The notes: generated by a model not told the origin, from the letters alone. DNA of 64,000 nt from Brevibacterium sp. CBA3109 (GCF_040256645.1 NZ_CP158281.1:1674001-1738000), one strand, 5' to 3'. Counted from the stretch's first letter, positions 33,941-43,818 are shown. Program-made: numbers and translations.

Positions 33941-35332
33941 TCAGAGTGAAGCGGGCGGGGTTCGGTCCTCGATCTCAGGGCAGGTTTCGACAGGATCGTC
34001 CTGGTCGGTGCCGCGCCATTTCGCGATGCCGCGCATGACCTGATAGATGATGATCGCCGAGGCTGAACCAAGTGCAATGCCTTCGAACTGAAGGTCACCG
34101 GGTGTCCAGGTGAAGTTGGCGATCGCGACGATGAGTGCCACCGCTGCGGTGTTGAGGTTGATGGGGTTGGAGAAGTCGACCTTGTTCTCCACCCAGATGC
34201 GAACACCCAGCATCCCGATCATCCCGTAGAGCACGGTCGCGGCTCCGCCGAGGACCCCTGGCGGGATGGTGGCGATGATCTCCCCGAACTTCGGCAACAG
34301 ACTCAAGATCAGGGCGATGACGCCTGCACACAGGTAGGCCGCCGTTGAGAAGATCCGAGTCGCTGCCATGACTCCGATGTTCTCCGCATAGGTCGTTGTT
34401 CCCGAACCCCCGCCTGACCCGGCGAGGATCGTGGAGAAGCCATCGGCGAAGAGCGTGCGGCCCGTGATCGAATCGAGGTCACGTCCGGTCATCGCCGACA
34501 CTGATTTCACATGTCCGATGTTCTCGGCGATGAGGACGAAGACGACCGGGAGGAAGAGCCCCAGATAGCCCAAGTCGAATGCGGGAGCGTGGAAGGCGGG
34601 CAGCCCCACCCAGTCGGCGGCACCGACAGTCGAGAAGTCGATCTGCCCCTGCACCCATGCGGCACCGTAGCCGACGAGGACGCCGATGAGGATGGACAGT
34701 CGGCCGAGCATTCCGCGAAACACCACACTGGTGACCAGGATGGTGACAATAGTGATGACCACCGTCAGCGGAGCTTCCTTCACCCAGTCCCAGGCGGCGG
34801 GCGCCAGATTGAGCCCGATGAGAGCGACGATGGCACCGGTGACAACCGGTGGCATCGTGACTTCGATCCACCGCACTCCGGCGAAGTGCACGACGATCCC
34901 CACCAGCGCGAGACTCACGCCCACGGAGATGATCCCGCCCTGTGCCAACGCCATGGCATGGGAGTCCAGATCCTCGCCCGAGGTGGCCGCGAATCCGGTG
35001 ACGGCACCGATGGGCGCCAGAAGTCCGAAGGATGACCCCAGATACGAGGGCATCATGCCCTGTGTGATGAGGAGGAAGAGCAGTGTCCCGATGGCTGTGA
35101 AGAACAGTGTTGTCGAGGGCGGAAAACCGGTCAGCAGCGGCACGAGAAATGTCGCTCCGAACATGGCGACCACGTGCTGAGCTCCGATTACCACTGTCCG
35201 TGGCCAGCTCAGACGTTCCTCAGGCAGAACGGTCTCACCAGGACGGATCGTCTTTCCATCCCCGTGCTGTTTCCAGCCCGCCTTGTCGTCGAAGGGACTG
35301 GACGCAGGTGTCGCCTTGCTGGGGGATGCCAC
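33941..35332 (-). CDS. NCS2-family uracil/xanthine permease
   Basis: Proton-coupled nucleobase importer, 463 residues with the start chosen here. The core has 12-14 hydrophobic segments, the NCS2 signature ENIGHVKSVSAMTGRD with its conserved glutamate, and the GSGGGSGTTTYAENIGVMAA motif of the uracil-permease branch (UraA/RutG). The frame extends to a GTG at 35464, but that start would lie inside a palindromic operator and lacks a Shine-Dalgarno. The tandem GTG codons at 35335/35332 are preceded by GAGGAG at 3-6 nt, so the inner one is used. Divergent from bioB. Confidence 0.88.
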   Translation of the reverse strand: MASPSKATPASSPFDDKAGWKQHGDGKTIRPGETVLPEERLSWPRTVVIGAQHVVAMFGATFLVPLLTGFPPSTTLFFTAIGTLLFLLITQGMMPSYLGSSFGLLAPIGAVTGFAATSGEDLDSHAMALAQGGIISVGVSLALVGIVVHFAGVRWIEVTMPPVVTGAIVALIGLNLAPAAWDWVKEAPLTVVITIVTILVTSVVFRGMLGRLSILIGVLVGYGAAWVQGQIDFSTVGAADWVGLPAFHAPAFDLGYLGLFLPVVFVLIAENIGHVKSVSAMTGRDLDSITGRTLFADGFSTILAGSGGGSGTTTYAENIGVMAATRIFSTAAYLCAGVIALILSLLPKFGEIIATIPPGVLGGAATVLYGMIGMLGVRIWVENKVDFSNPINLNTAAVALIVAIANFTWTPGDLQFEGIALGSASAIIIYQVMRGIAKWRGTDQDDPVETCPEIEDRTPPASL

Positions 35333-35457
35333 CACTGTCTCCTCATCCGCCTGCCCGAAGGCGACGGTGTCTGTTCGTCGCGCGTTCACTGCCGAGAGCA
35401 GTCTATTCGCTTTCACCCACCCGGCATGAGCCGATTCGGCAAGTCCTGATACGCTAT

Positions 35458-35470
35458 TGAACACCGTTCA
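35458..35470. promoter_or_regulatory. TGAAC-ACC-GTTCA palindrome upstream of bioB (BioQ-like box)
   Basis: A perfect 5+5 bp palindrome with a 3-bp centre, 53 bp before bioB. The biotin repressor BioQ of Corynebacterium binds TGAAC-N3-GTTAC, so one half-site is identical and the other differs by one base transposition. A possible -10 (TACGCT, 35450-35455) is immediately upstream. A 9-bp hairpin follows at 35476-35496 in the leader. Confidence 0.55.
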
Positions 35471-35523
35471 GGAGCGAGCGTGCGCACCGCACGCTCATCT
35501 GCCACAAAGAGGAGAAGCCGCCG

Positions 35524-36579
35524 ATGCCCAGCTGGTTCGACAACCTTGCCGACTCCATACTCGATGGTGGCGTGATCACCGAAGAACAGGCGGTTGCCAT
35601 GCTGTCAACGTCCGACCGAGACCTCCTCGCACTCGTAGCCGCAGGATCGGCACTCAGGCGCAGGCACTTCGGTATGACCGTCAAGCTCAACTACTTGGTC
35701 AACCTCAAATCAGGGCTGTGCCCGGAGAGCTGCAGCTATTGCTCACAAGCCCTCGGGTCGGCGGCGCCGATCCTGAAATACTCGTGGCTGAAAACCGAAG
35801 AGGCGGTGCAACAAGCAGATATCGGGATCCGCGGGGGAGCTTCTCGGGTCTGCCTGGTCGCCAGTGGACGAGGCCCGGGAAACCGAGATGTCGACCGAGT
35901 CAGGGACATCGTCACACGGCTCAAAGACGACAATGACGAAGTCGAGGTCTGTGCATGCCTGGGGATCCTCAAGGATGGGCAGGCAGAGACGCTCGAGGAG
36001 GCCGGTGTCGATGCCTATAATCACAACATCAACACCGCAGAGTCTTTTCACGACACCATCGTGAAATCACACACCTACACGGATCGGACGAACACGGTCG
36101 CCAAGGCGAAAGCGGCCGGGCTCTCTCCCTGCAGCGGGCTCATCGTCGGTCTGGGCGAGAGCGACGAGCAGGTCGTCGAAGCCCTGTTCGCGCTCCGTAA
36201 ACTCGATTCCGAGTCCATCCCCATCAATTTCCTCGTCCCGTTCGATGGAACGCCCATGGAAGGGCAATGGAATCTCACTCCCGCTCAGTGCCTGCGGATT
36301 GTCATCACAGCACGCTTCGTCTGTCCTGACAGGGAGATCAGACTGGCCGGTGGGCGGGAGATCCACCTCCGATCGCTGCAGGCTCAGGCACTGCACGTGG
36401 CGAACTCAATCTTCCTCGGCGACTACCTCACAGCAGAGGGGCAGGCCGCCGAGGACGACATTGCTCTGATTCGAGACAACGGGTTCACCATCATCGGCCA
36501 CGAGAATGATCCCGATTCCTCACGCACGCCCACGCTCAGGAAACGGGGCGCGGGAACAGCGCAGGGAGCCAACGCGTGA
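35524..36579 (+). CDS. bioB: Biotin synthase BioB
   Basis: Radical-SAM enzyme that inserts sulfur into dethiobiotin. The 351 residues contain the [4Fe-4S] motif [10 protein letters not shown] (about residues 66-75) and the [2Fe-2S] ligands, including CACLG, the cysteine in [10 protein letters not shown] and the arginine in [19 protein letters not shown] lies upstream of the ATG. No bioF, bioA, bioD or transporter gene is adjacent, so the rest of the pathway is elsewhere or missing. A biotin-type operator precedes it. Confidence 0.95.
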   Translation: MPSWFDNLADSILDGGVITEEQAVAMLSTSDRDLLALVAAGSALRRRHFGMTVKLNYLVNLKSGLCPESCSYCSQALGSAAPILKYSWLKTEEAVQQADIGIRGGASRVCLVASGRGPGNRDVDRVRDIVTRLKDDNDEVEVCACLGILKDGQAETLEEAGVDAYNHNINTAESFHDTIVKSHTYTDRTNTVAKAKAAGLSPCSGLIVGLGESDEQVVEALFALRKLDSESIPINFLVPFDGTPMEGQWNLTPAQCLRIVITARFVCPDREIRLAGGREIHLRSLQAQALHVANSIFLGDYLTAEGQAAEDDIALIRDNGFTIIGHENDPDSSRTPTLRKRGAGTAQGANA

Positions 36580-36606
36580 GGGCGACTCTGCGCTGGGCCC
36601 GTGCCT

Positions 36607-36623
36607 GGCCTGAGACTCAGGCC
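36607..36623. terminator. Compact hairpin between convergent bioB and CoA-ligase genes
   Basis: GGCCTGA/TCAGGCC with a 3-nt loop, 28 bp after bioB; its right arm includes the stop codon of the leftward ligase gene. Could serve bioB. Confidence 0.4.
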
Positions 36624-38158
36624 CCGCGCAGCTGACGTTTGAGGATCTTGCCCGCCGAGTTCTTGGGCAGTTCGGCCACGAAGTCGACGTGCTTGGGAAC
36701 CTTGAACCCGGCCAGACGATCCTTGACGTGGGCAAGCACGTCCGCCTCGGTGATCTCAAACTGGTCAGGCTTGATGACGACGAAGGCCGTGATCGCTTCG
36801 ATCCATTTCTCATCGGCGATACCGACGACCGCCACCTCGGCGACCTGGGGGAGTTCGAAGATCGCGTCCTCGACCTGTCGACTGGCCACGAGCACGCCTC
36901 CGGTGTTGATGACGTCCTTGACGCGGTCGACGACCTCGATGAAACCGGATTCGTCGACTGTGACGAGATCACCGGAATGGAACCAGCCGTTGTCGAAGGC
37001 TTCGGCGGTTGCCTCGGGTCGGTTCCAGTAGCCTTCACACAGCTGCGGTGATCGGTAGAGGATCTCGCCCTGCGTCCCGGCGCCGACGTCCCTGCCATCG
37101 GCGTCGACGACACGGGTCTCGACGAAGAATACGGGCCGGCCGGCCGAGGCCGCATGCTCATCGTGCTCTTCGGGCCGCAGGACGGTGCACAAGGGGCCCA
37201 TCTCGGACTGCCCGAAGCAGTTGTAGAACCCGAGCTTCGGCAAACGCTGCCGCAGTTTCGTGAGCACCGGCCCGGGCATGATCGAGGCCCCGTAATAGGC
37301 CTTGCGCAGACTCTCAAGGTTGCGGGTATCGAGGTCAGGGCTGTTGGCGAGCGCGACCCACACTGTGGGTGCGGCGAAGAAGGAATTGATCTTGCGGTCT
37401 TCGAAGATCTCCAGCAGCTGCTCGGGGACGGGTGCGGGCACGACGATGTTGTGCGCACCGATGGACAGCAGCGGAATCAGGAAGACGTGCATCTGCGCCG
37501 AGTGATACAGCGGGAGGGCATGGACAACTCGGTCCGTGGGCGCAAAATCGAGGCTCATCAGCGATGACATGTATTCGTGGACGAGCGCACGGTGCGTCAT
37601 GATCGCTCCCTTGGGCGCCGAGGTGGTGCCCGAGGTGTAGAGCAGCTGTGCGACGTCGGTGTCCGCGACGTCGAATTCCCCGGGAGCGCTCGGAGTGGTG
37701 TCCGTGGCGGCGGCCGGTTTCAGGAGCGTGGAGAAGTCCCTGGTCTGGGCCCCTGCACCTGTTGGCGTTGCCCTGACTGCGTCGAGGAGATCGGTATCGG
37801 CGAAGACGACCTTCGCTCCGGAATTGTCCAGAATGTAGTCGAGCTCGTCGTTCTTGAGCTGAAAATTCACGGGCACATGGATGAGACCTGCGCGAGCACA
37901 TCCGAGGTAGAGGAGGAGGTAGAGATCGGAGTTCTTCCCGTAGGCAGCGATTCGATCTCCCTTCTGCGCTCCGAGACCCGCCAGTTCACGCGCCACGGCT
38001 GTCACCGCCGTATCCAGGGCGGAATAGGTCCAGGTGCGGTCGCCGAATTCAACCGCGGTGTCACCGCCGAAGCGTCCCGCGCTGCGACGCACTATATCGG
38101 CGACGGTTGAGGAGAAGTGCAGCTCGGGCGATGGCGTAGTCGATGCATTCGTAGTCAT
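36617..38158 (-). CDS. AMP-forming acyl-CoA synthetase
   Basis: ANL-superfamily ligase of 513 residues. Visible blocks: LLYTSGTTSAPKGAIMTHRA (P-loop), YNCFGQSEMGP (A5), FHSGDLVTVDESGFIEVVDR (A7), VINTGGVLVASRQVED (A8) and the catalytic lysine in KNSAGKILKRQL. It is of the FadD/4-coumarate-ligase-like type; substrate not predictable. The A8 region reads TGGVLVAS rather than the common GGENV/GGFNV, a feature of a subgroup of actinobacterial ligases. Single gene, divergent from the Nif3 gene. Confidence 0.88.
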   Translation of the reverse strand: MTTNASTTPSPELHFSSTVADIVRRSAGRFGGDTAVEFGDRTWTYSALDTAVTAVARELAGLGAQKGDRIAAYGKNSDLYLLLYLGCARAGLIHVPVNFQLKNDELDYILDNSGAKVVFADTDLLDAVRATPTGAGAQTRDFSTLLKPAAATDTTPSAPGEFDVADTDVAQLLYTSGTTSAPKGAIMTHRALVHEYMSSLMSLDFAPTDRVVHALPLYHSAQMHVFLIPLLSIGAHNIVVPAPVPEQLLEIFEDRKINSFFAAPTVWVALANSPDLDTRNLESLRKAYYGASIMPGPVLTKLRQRLPKLGFYNCFGQSEMGPLCTVLRPEEHDEHAASAGRPVFFVETRVVDADGRDVGAGTQGEILYRSPQLCEGYWNRPEATAEAFDNGWFHSGDLVTVDESGFIEVVDRVKDVINTGGVLVASRQVEDAIFELPQVAEVAVVGIADEKWIEAITAFVVIKPDQFEITEADVLAHVKDRLAGFKVPKHVDFVAELPKNSAGKILKRQLRGA

Positions 38159-38312
38159 GGACCAAACCTATAGCTCGTCGATGCTCGAGTGAACCACGTC
38201 TCATAGAATTCATCCGTGCCCCAGACAATTCTGTGCTGAAGCGTCGCCCCTGCCCAGGGCCCACGATCAACGTCGCCTGACCGTGACTGCTCGGATGTAA
38301 TACTGTGGTGGC

Positions 38313-39146
38313 ATGAGATACCCGAAGGTCAGTGAATGTGTGGACGTCTTCGAAACACTGTGGCCGACGGCCTTGGCCGAGAGTTGGGATTCGGTCGGTC
38401 TTGCCGTGGGTGATCCCGATGCGCAGGTGCGTTCGATCCTGCTCGCGCTCGACCCACTGGACGCGGTCATCGCCGAAGCGGTGGTGCTGGGCTCGGATCT
38501 CGTGTTCAACCACCATCCGCTCCTGCTCAAACCCGTGAAGTCGGTCAACGCCTCAACCCTGAAGGGCGGAGCCGTTCACACCCTGATCAGCAATGGCATC
38601 GCCCTATTCAATGCCCACACGAATGCGGACTCCGCACGTGGGGGAGTCTCGGATGCCCTCATCTCCCTGCTCGGCATCGACGACGCAGTGCCCCTGGCAC
38701 CCCATGCAGAGGGATCGACCACCGGAATCGGCCGCGTGGGAGACCTCCCCACGCCGACACCCGTCCGCGATATCGCCCGCACCCTTTCGGATCGTTTGCC
38801 GCGGACAACGACCGGTGTGCGCATCGCCGGCGACCCTGCCGCGGCCGTGACGCGAGTCGCCGTCTGCGGTGGAGCAGGAGACTCCCTGTTCGACGAGGTC
38901 CGGGCCAGCGGCGCAGAGGTGTACATCACCGCTGATCTTCGCCACCATCCAGCCACCGAGGCCCGGGACACCGCCAACAGACAGGGAGGACGGCCACAGC
39001 TCATCGATGTCTCTCACTGGGCTTCAGAGACCGTCTGGCTCACCATGGCCGCCGAACAGCTGGAGACCGAATTCGCCCAGCGTGGATTGCGCATCGCCCT
39101 ACAGCATTCGGCTGTCAACACCGATCCCTGGGTCGAGCGTTACTGA
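38313..39146 (+). CDS. Nif3-like dinuclear metal centre hexameric protein
   Basis: A 277-residue member of the Nif3/YbgI (GTP cyclohydrolase I type 2-like) family. Metal ligands are in VFNHHPLLL and in FNAHTNADSARGGV, with the C-terminal H-x3-E pair in IDVSHWASE region. Function of the family is unsettled. The actinobacterial pairing with the next gene (zinc-ribbon coiled-coil) is conserved, which suggests a shared role. Confidence 0.9.
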   Translation: MRYPKVSECVDVFETLWPTALAESWDSVGLAVGDPDAQVRSILLALDPLDAVIAEAVVLGSDLVFNHHPLLLKPVKSVNASTLKGGAVHTLISNGIALFNAHTNADSARGGVSDALISLLGIDDAVPLAPHAEGSTTGIGRVGDLPTPTPVRDIARTLSDRLPRTTTGVRIAGDPAAAVTRVAVCGGAGDSLFDEVRASGAEVYITADLRHHPATEARDTANRQGGRPQLIDVSHWASETVWLTMAAEQLETEFAQRGLRIALQHSAVNTDPWVERY

Positions 39147-39191
39147 CTCCCTGCACACGACCCCTGAAGCTTCGATGACAAGGAACCCACA

Positions 39192-39920
39192 ATGCTGATC
39201 ACCGCCGAACAACGCACAGAACTCGAGTCACTCATCGAACTCGCCTCCCACGGACGCGCGCTGCGGCACGAACACGATAATCCCAGTCAGGCCTCGGCGC
39301 TGAAGGATCTCGTGTCCCAGCACCGGGAGCTGGAGACCAGGAAGACCGACGCCGCCGAGGTGGTGGAGAAGTTACGTACCGAGGTCGACGAGCATGCCGC
39401 GGCCATCGAGATCCAGAATGGTCAGATCAAGAAGAAGACGGTCGAACTCAACGACGGCACCGGCCTGACCAGTCGAGACCTCGTGAATCTGCAGAGCGAA
39501 ATCTCGGGTCATGAGGAACGAGTCGCTGAACTGGAGGAGGCTGAGCTCGGTTCTATGGAGGAACTCGAATCCGCTGAGGCCGCCCTCTCCGACGTCGAGT
39601 CCTCCCTCGCCGAGGTGACCGCCGCGGGCCGGACCACGCAAGCGGCCATCAAGGACCGCAAAGCGGAGTTGGCTGCGGAGCTCGAGGCCAACAGCGCCTC
39701 GGCTCAGAAGCTGAAGGCTGACCTGCCCGAAGCATTAGTTCAACGGTTTGATCAGAATATCGCCGCGGGCGGACCCGGGGCCGCGGTGTTGAACGGTCCG
39801 AACTGTCAGGCCTGTGGCCAGGAGATCAGCGGTATGGCGTGGAAGAGCATGCTGCTCGAGGACCCGAACCAGACCTATGAATGTCAAGAGTGCGAGGCGG
39901 TTCTGCTGCGCAAAGGCTGA
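39192..39920 (+). CDS. Coiled-coil protein with C4 zinc ribbon (CT398-like)
   Basis: A 242-residue protein. Residues about 30-190 form a long charged coiled coil (Glu/Lys/Ala heptads, as in HEERVAELEEAELGSMEELE). The C-terminus carries a zf-RING_7 type zinc ribbon with CQACG and CQECE as the two cysteine pairs. Related chlamydial and mycobacterial proteins have been linked to RNA polymerase sigma-54 or secretion, but the function here is unknown. It follows the Nif3 gene by 45 bp. Confidence 0.88.
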   Translation: MLITAEQRTELESLIELASHGRALRHEHDNPSQASALKDLVSQHRELETRKTDAAEVVEKLRTEVDEHAAAIEIQNGQIKKKTVELNDGTGLTSRDLVNLQSEISGHEERVAELEEAELGSMEELESAEAALSDVESSLAEVTAAGRTTQAAIKDRKAELAAELEANSASAQKLKADLPEALVQRFDQNIAAGGPGAAVLNGPNCQACGQEISGMAWKSMLLEDPNQTYECQECEAVLLRKG

Positions 39921-39948
39921 GGGCACACACGCTGCAAGCGACCGTGTT

Positions 39949-40725
39949 TCAGCCGCGCAGGACGATGGTCAGCGCCGCAGGTGTGCTCTTCGAATGCGGG
40001 GTGAACTCGACCTCATAGGACTCCTCTGCCCGCGAGAGCAGATCCGCAATGGTCGTGGGCAGCTCACGGTCGTCTGACAGCAGTCGACCGACGAATTCGC
40101 CGCGATAGTACTTCGCCCAATGGGAGACCACGCTGCGTTTGGCACCGTTGACCTTCACAGCACCCAGGGTGACAACCTGTTCGTGAGGGCCCGGCCATGC
40201 GGCCCGGTACTCGCTGGAGCGGCAGTCGAGGATCACCTCGGCGGGGTCGATCGTGAACGATTTGGCCAAGACGGGTTTCCACCAGGACGACAGCTTTCCC
40301 AGGGTGCCCAAGTTCGTCTTCATCGCCAGCCGATAGGCGGGGATCGGATCGAGCCCGTTCACCTGCCCGAAGAGCGCCGAGAACACGTGCACATTCCGCA
40401 GACGCTGTGCCAGGGAATCGTCGGCCATGGCATCGGCAACGAGATCCGGCGCGCCCATCGCTTCGTAGAGGACACCGGAGTAAGTCAGCAGGGCCGGGGC
40501 ACAGGGCAAGGTGTCGAGACTGACGTTGCGTTCAACGTCGGCTGAGAGGGAGGCTCCCACACCGAGCTGATCCAGTGCATCGGTGCGCTTGGAGACCTTC
40601 TGCAGGGCTGTCAGGACCTTCTTTCGCTGTGGGTTGAGATCCGGGGCCGAGAGCTCTGGGAGATCAAGTGGGGAGCCCGAGCTCGCGGGAGTCTTACCCT
40701 CTGAGGGCGGCAATAGGATCTTCAC
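39949..40725 (-). CDS. yaaA: Peroxide stress protein YaaA (DUF328)
   Basis: A 258-residue protein of the YaaA family, which in E. coli lowers free iron and protects from hydrogen peroxide. Key segments are KILLPPSEGKTP at the N-terminus, LTYSGVLYEAMGA, FSALFGQVNGLDPIPAYRL and NGAKRSVVSHWAKYYRGEF. The frame is open far upstream across the RNase P RNA, which is not coding. The GTG at 40725 gives the family N-terminus. Confidence 0.9.
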   Translation of the reverse strand: MKILLPPSEGKTPASSGSPLDLPELSAPDLNPQRKKVLTALQKVSKRTDALDQLGVGASLSADVERNVSLDTLPCAPALLTYSGVLYEAMGAPDLVADAMADDSLAQRLRNVHVFSALFGQVNGLDPIPAYRLAMKTNLGTLGKLSSWWKPVLAKSFTIDPAEVILDCRSSEYRAAWPGPHEQVVTLGAVKVNGAKRSVVSHWAKYYRGEFVGRLLSDDRELPTTIADLLSRAEESYEVEFTPHSKSTPAALTIVLRG

Positions 40726-40891
40726 CTGACTATCGTAGGTGCCAACAGCGGGGCCTCGATTCGCTGTCCACGTTAGTTTCATCACGCTTGGCTCGAGCCT
40801 GCTGCGCGGGGGCCGAGGCGGAGGGGGTGGGTGTGGACTGACTGCACCGGGGGAGTAGGACAAACTGGCCGATGATTCCCGGCAATGAGGG

Positions 40892-40897
40892 TAGACT
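40892..40897 (+). promoter_or_regulatory. -10 box of rnpB
   Basis: TAGACT lies 10 bp before the first paired base of the RNase P RNA, the right distance for its transcription start. The -35 is poor. Confidence 0.45.
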
Positions 40898-40906
40898 TCT
40901 GTACTC

Positions 40907-41278
40907 GAGGACAGGTCACCAGACGGTCGCGGCTCTCTCACGAGGGCTGAGGAACGTCCGGGCTCCACAGAGCAGGGATGGTGGGTAACACCCACCCGGG
41001 GCAACCCGCGGGCCAGTGCAGCAGAAAGCAGACCGCCCAGTTCCGACTGGGTAAGGGTGAAACGGTGGTGTAAGAGACCACCAGGGTGCCGGGTGACCGG
41101 CGCCGCTGGGTAAACCCCATCCGGAGCAAGATCAGACAGACGACGTTCGAGGCTGCTCGCCGAGTCGTCGGGTGGATTGCTCGAGGCCGGTGGCAACATC
41201 GGTCCCAGATAGATGACCGTCCGTCGAGAAGGGCAACCGACTCGATGACAGAACCCGGCGTATCGGTGGCCTGTCCTC
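40907..41278 (+). ncRNA. rnpB: RNase P RNA, bacterial type A
   Basis: Catalytic RNA of RNase P, about 372 nt. The ends pair as GAGGACAGG with CCTGTCCTC (P1). Universal core pieces are GAGGAACGTCCGGGCTCC near the 5' end, GGGTAAGGGTGAAACGGTG and AGACCACC in the middle, and AGATAGATGACCGTC plus GACAGAACCCGGCGTAT near the 3' end. Length and elements match high-GC Gram-positive RNase P RNA. Confidence 0.97.
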
Positions 41279-41378
41279 TCCTCAGCAGATCAGTGGGATC
41301 TCCCGCGGCATGCAGAGCTGCCCATGCGCCCGTTCGGTCAGCCACTATCGCGCGCAGACGTTCGTGCAGCTCCCACGG

Positions 41379-42023
41379 TCAGTGACCGAACGATCGCCGA
41401 TCTCGTCCCCTGATCGCATCCTTGAGAAGCAGCAGCGAGCACACCCCGTACGCACCGATGACCGCGAACAGACCCACGATCACAATGCCGGCATCGGCAC
41501 CGAAGTCCACGCTCTGGGCCGGTGTCGCCGGAGCGTGACCGTCAGGATCGACGAGGACCGTGATCGTCTCGCCCTCCTCGAAGTCGTATCCGTCCTGGCC
41601 GCGGTAGATCAGCGGCTCCTCGACCGGAGTGCCGTCCGTCCGCTCCATGGCATATTCGTGGGTATACGCCTCATGTGATCGTCCACCCGAATCGTGGACC
41701 GTCTCGACATCGAGGGTGTGATCGACGATCACGACCTCAGTGAGTTCACCGTCGCGGCTGACCGAGAGATCCTCGGCCAGCATGATCGTCCCGAGCGCGA
41801 TGAGTGCCAACGCAGGTACGACCAACCACAGCACCCAGATGCGGTCGACGATCCGGGGAGTGATGACGGCGACCAGCACCACGGTGGTGCAGGCGATGAC
41901 GATGCTGGCAAGGAGTGCCTGCGGCCAGAGCATTACGATTGCGAATGCTGCGGCGAGGCCGAACAGCAGAATGGCCAACAGGACGACGATGCCCAGTTGA
42001 CTGCCGCGTCCGAACGGTCTCAT
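41379..42023 (-). CDS. Membrane protein, DUF3592-like
   Basis: A 214-residue protein. Three N-terminal hydrophobic segments (such as GIVVLLAILLFGLAAAFAIV) are followed by a soluble stretch of about 100 residues, EVVIVDHTLDVETVHDSGGR and on to EGETITVLVDPDGHAP. A last membrane span follows (GIVIVGLFAVIGAYGVCSLL). The soluble part and closing span resemble DUF3592 proteins. AGGAGAG precedes the ATG. Function unknown. Confidence 0.72.
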   Translation of the reverse strand: MRPFGRGSQLGIVVLLAILLFGLAAAFAIVMLWPQALLASIVIACTTVVLVAVITPRIVDRIWVLWLVVPALALIALGTIMLAEDLSVSRDGELTEVVIVDHTLDVETVHDSGGRSHEAYTHEYAMERTDGTPVEEPLIYRGQDGYDFEEGETITVLVDPDGHAPATPAQSVDFGADAGIVIVGLFAVIGAYGVCSLLLLKDAIRGRDRRSFGH

Positions 42024-42065
42024 CCATCTCTCCTGTCGTGGGTCTTCTTTGGGCGCGGGCCGCGG

Positions 42066-42908
42066 CTATGAATAGCCCTTCTTCACTTTCGCCTTGCCGT
42101 TGTTGATGGCCAGAATCGCTGCCCCGACGATGCCCGCATTGTTGAAGAGCTTGGCCGGTTTGAGCTCGGCGTGAGTCGAGATGTAATGGAGGAAGTTCTC
42201 GTGCGACTTCGATACTCCGCCGCCGACGATGATGACGTCAGGGGAGACGAGCAGTTCGATCTGCGAGTAATACTGCTGCAGCCTGGCAGCCCATTCCTCG
42301 TAGCTGAGGTTCTCGGCCACCTTGACCGATTCGGCTGCCTGCGTCTCCGCGTCGCGACCGTTCATCTCGATGTGGCCCAGCTCGGTGTAGGGCACCAACC
42401 GTCCCTGAGTGAACAGGGCGGTTCCGATGCCCGTGCCCAGAGTCGTCATCAGCACGGTCTTCTTGCGGTGCTTGTGCCCGGCACCGAAGGCCATTTCGGC
42501 CAGTCCCGCGGCATCGGCGTCGTTCATGATGAACACTCGATGCTGGGTGTGCTCGGAGAGGATCTCCACGATGTTCGACCCGATCCACGTCTGGTCGAGA
42601 TTGGCGGTGTAGTGCACCAGGTCGTCGAGGACGACCCCGGGAAATCCGCATCCGATGGGCAGCGCGTCGAGCGTCGAGCGATCATCGACGATCGCGAGCT
42701 CCAAGGCCTTGTCGGTGAGGAGATCCAGGAGATCACCGATGGCCTCGGCCACGGCCGTGGGCGTGCTGGGCTTCGGTGTGAGCATTCTGACCCGCTTGAA
42801 GGCCAGACAGCCCGTGGCGGTATCGACGAGCCCCGCTTTGATTCCGGTGCCGCCGACGTCGACTCCGATGGCGAAGCGGCGTTGCGTATCGTCAGTCATC
42901 TCAGTCAT
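42066..42908 (-). CDS. ppgK: Polyphosphate glucokinase
   Basis: ROK-family kinase that phosphorylates glucose with polyphosphate or ATP, an enzyme typical of actinobacteria. The 280 residues show AIGVDVGGTGIKAGLVD (phosphate-binding), DDLVHYTANLDQTWIGSNI, TTLGTGIGTALF and SPDVIIVGGGVSKSHENF, which are specific to PPGK rather than to other ROK kinases. The ATG at 42908 follows the map stop by one base with AGGACTGAG ahead; a second ATG three codons later is possible. The two genes are therefore translationally coupled. Confidence 0.93.
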   Translation of the reverse strand: MTEMTDDTQRRFAIGVDVGGTGIKAGLVDTATGCLAFKRVRMLTPKPSTPTAVAEAIGDLLDLLTDKALELAIVDDRSTLDALPIGCGFPGVVLDDLVHYTANLDQTWIGSNIVEILSEHTQHRVFIMNDADAAGLAEMAFGAGHKHRKKTVLMTTLGTGIGTALFTQGRLVPYTELGHIEMNGRDAETQAAESVKVAENLSYEEWAARLQQYYSQIELLVSPDVIIVGGGVSKSHENFLHYISTHAELKPAKLFNNAGIVGAAILAINNGKAKVKKGYS

Positions 42909-42909
42909 C

Positions 42910-43818
42910 TCAGTCCTGTTGAGTTCTCGGTCCCCCAACGATCGCTGTGTGCGCATCGGGAAGGGTGAGGATGTCGGCACCGGTCTCGGTGACGACGAGG
43001 GTGTGTTCGAACTGGGCGGAGCGCTTCCGGTCCTTGGTGACCACGGTCCAGGCGTCGTCCCAGACATCCCAGTCGACGGTTCCGAGGTTGAGCATCGGTT
43101 CGATGGTGAAGATCATTCCCGGTTCCATCACCTCGGCGTGGGCAGGTGCGGCATCGTAGTGGGGGACGATGAGTCCGGAATGGAACTCACGGCCGACCCC
43201 GTGTCCGCTGTAGTCGCGGACGACACCGTAGTCGAAGCGCTTCGCGTACTTCTCGATGACTCGTCCGATGACGTTGATCTCACGTCCCGGCTTGACGGCT
43301 TTGATCGCGCGCATCGTGGCTTCCCACGTCCGTTCCACGAGCAGACGAGACTCGTCATCGACGTCGCCGGCATAGAAGGTGTAGTTCGTGTCTCCGTGCA
43401 TGCCGTCGAGGTAGGCGGTGATGTCGACGTTGACGATGTCTCCGTCGGCGATGACTGTCGAGTCGGGGATGCCGTGACAGATCACCTCATTGAGTGAGGT
43501 GCACACGGACTTCGGGAAGCCGCGATAGCCCAGTGTCGAAGGGTAGGCGCCGTGGTCGCACATGTATTCGTGGGCGACACGGTCGATCGCATCGGTGGTC
43601 ACCCCGGGTTCGATCATGTCGCCGACAGCGGCCAGAGCATTGGCCGCGATACGGCCCGCTGCGCGGACCTTCTCTATCTCCTCGGCGGAATAGAAGTTGT
43701 TGCCCCGACCCTCGTCGGCATCTGCGCGGCCGACATATTCGGGTCTGGTGATGTTCTGGGGGACTCCCAATTCAGGCGAGATGGTTCCGGGCGCGAGCAG
43801 GCGAGGCAAATCAGTCAT
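42910..43818 (-). CDS. map: Methionine aminopeptidase type I
   Basis: Removes the initiator methionine. The 302 residues include an N-terminal extension of about 40 residues, seen in one actinobacterial MetAP isoform, before the catalytic core. Metal ligands lie in [36 protein letters not shown] and QFEHTLVV. Upstream of ppgK in the same transcript, with 1 bp between them. Most actinobacteria carry a second, shorter MetAP elsewhere; I cannot tell from this window. Confidence 0.94.
   Translation of the reverse strand: MTDLPRLLAPGTISPELGVPQNITRPEYVGRADADEGRGNNFYSAEEIEKVRAAGRIAANALAAVGDMIEPGVTTDAIDRVAHEYMCDHGAYPSTLGYRGFPKSVCTSLNEVICHGIPDSTVIADGDIVNVDITAYLDGMHGDTNYTFYAGDVDDESRLLVERTWEATMRAIKAVKPGREINVIGRVIEKYAKRFDYGVVRDYSGHGVGREFHSGLIVPHYDAAPAHAEVMEPGMIFTIEPMLNLGTVDWDVWDDAWTVVTKDRKRSAQFEHTLVVTETGADILTLPDAHTAIVGGPRTQQD

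Noticed and set aside
39949-41199. Extended yaaA reading frame across the RNase P RNA
   Set aside because: The upstream part is the antisense of rnpB and a low-complexity Pro/Ser stretch; YaaA homology begins at the GTG at 40725.
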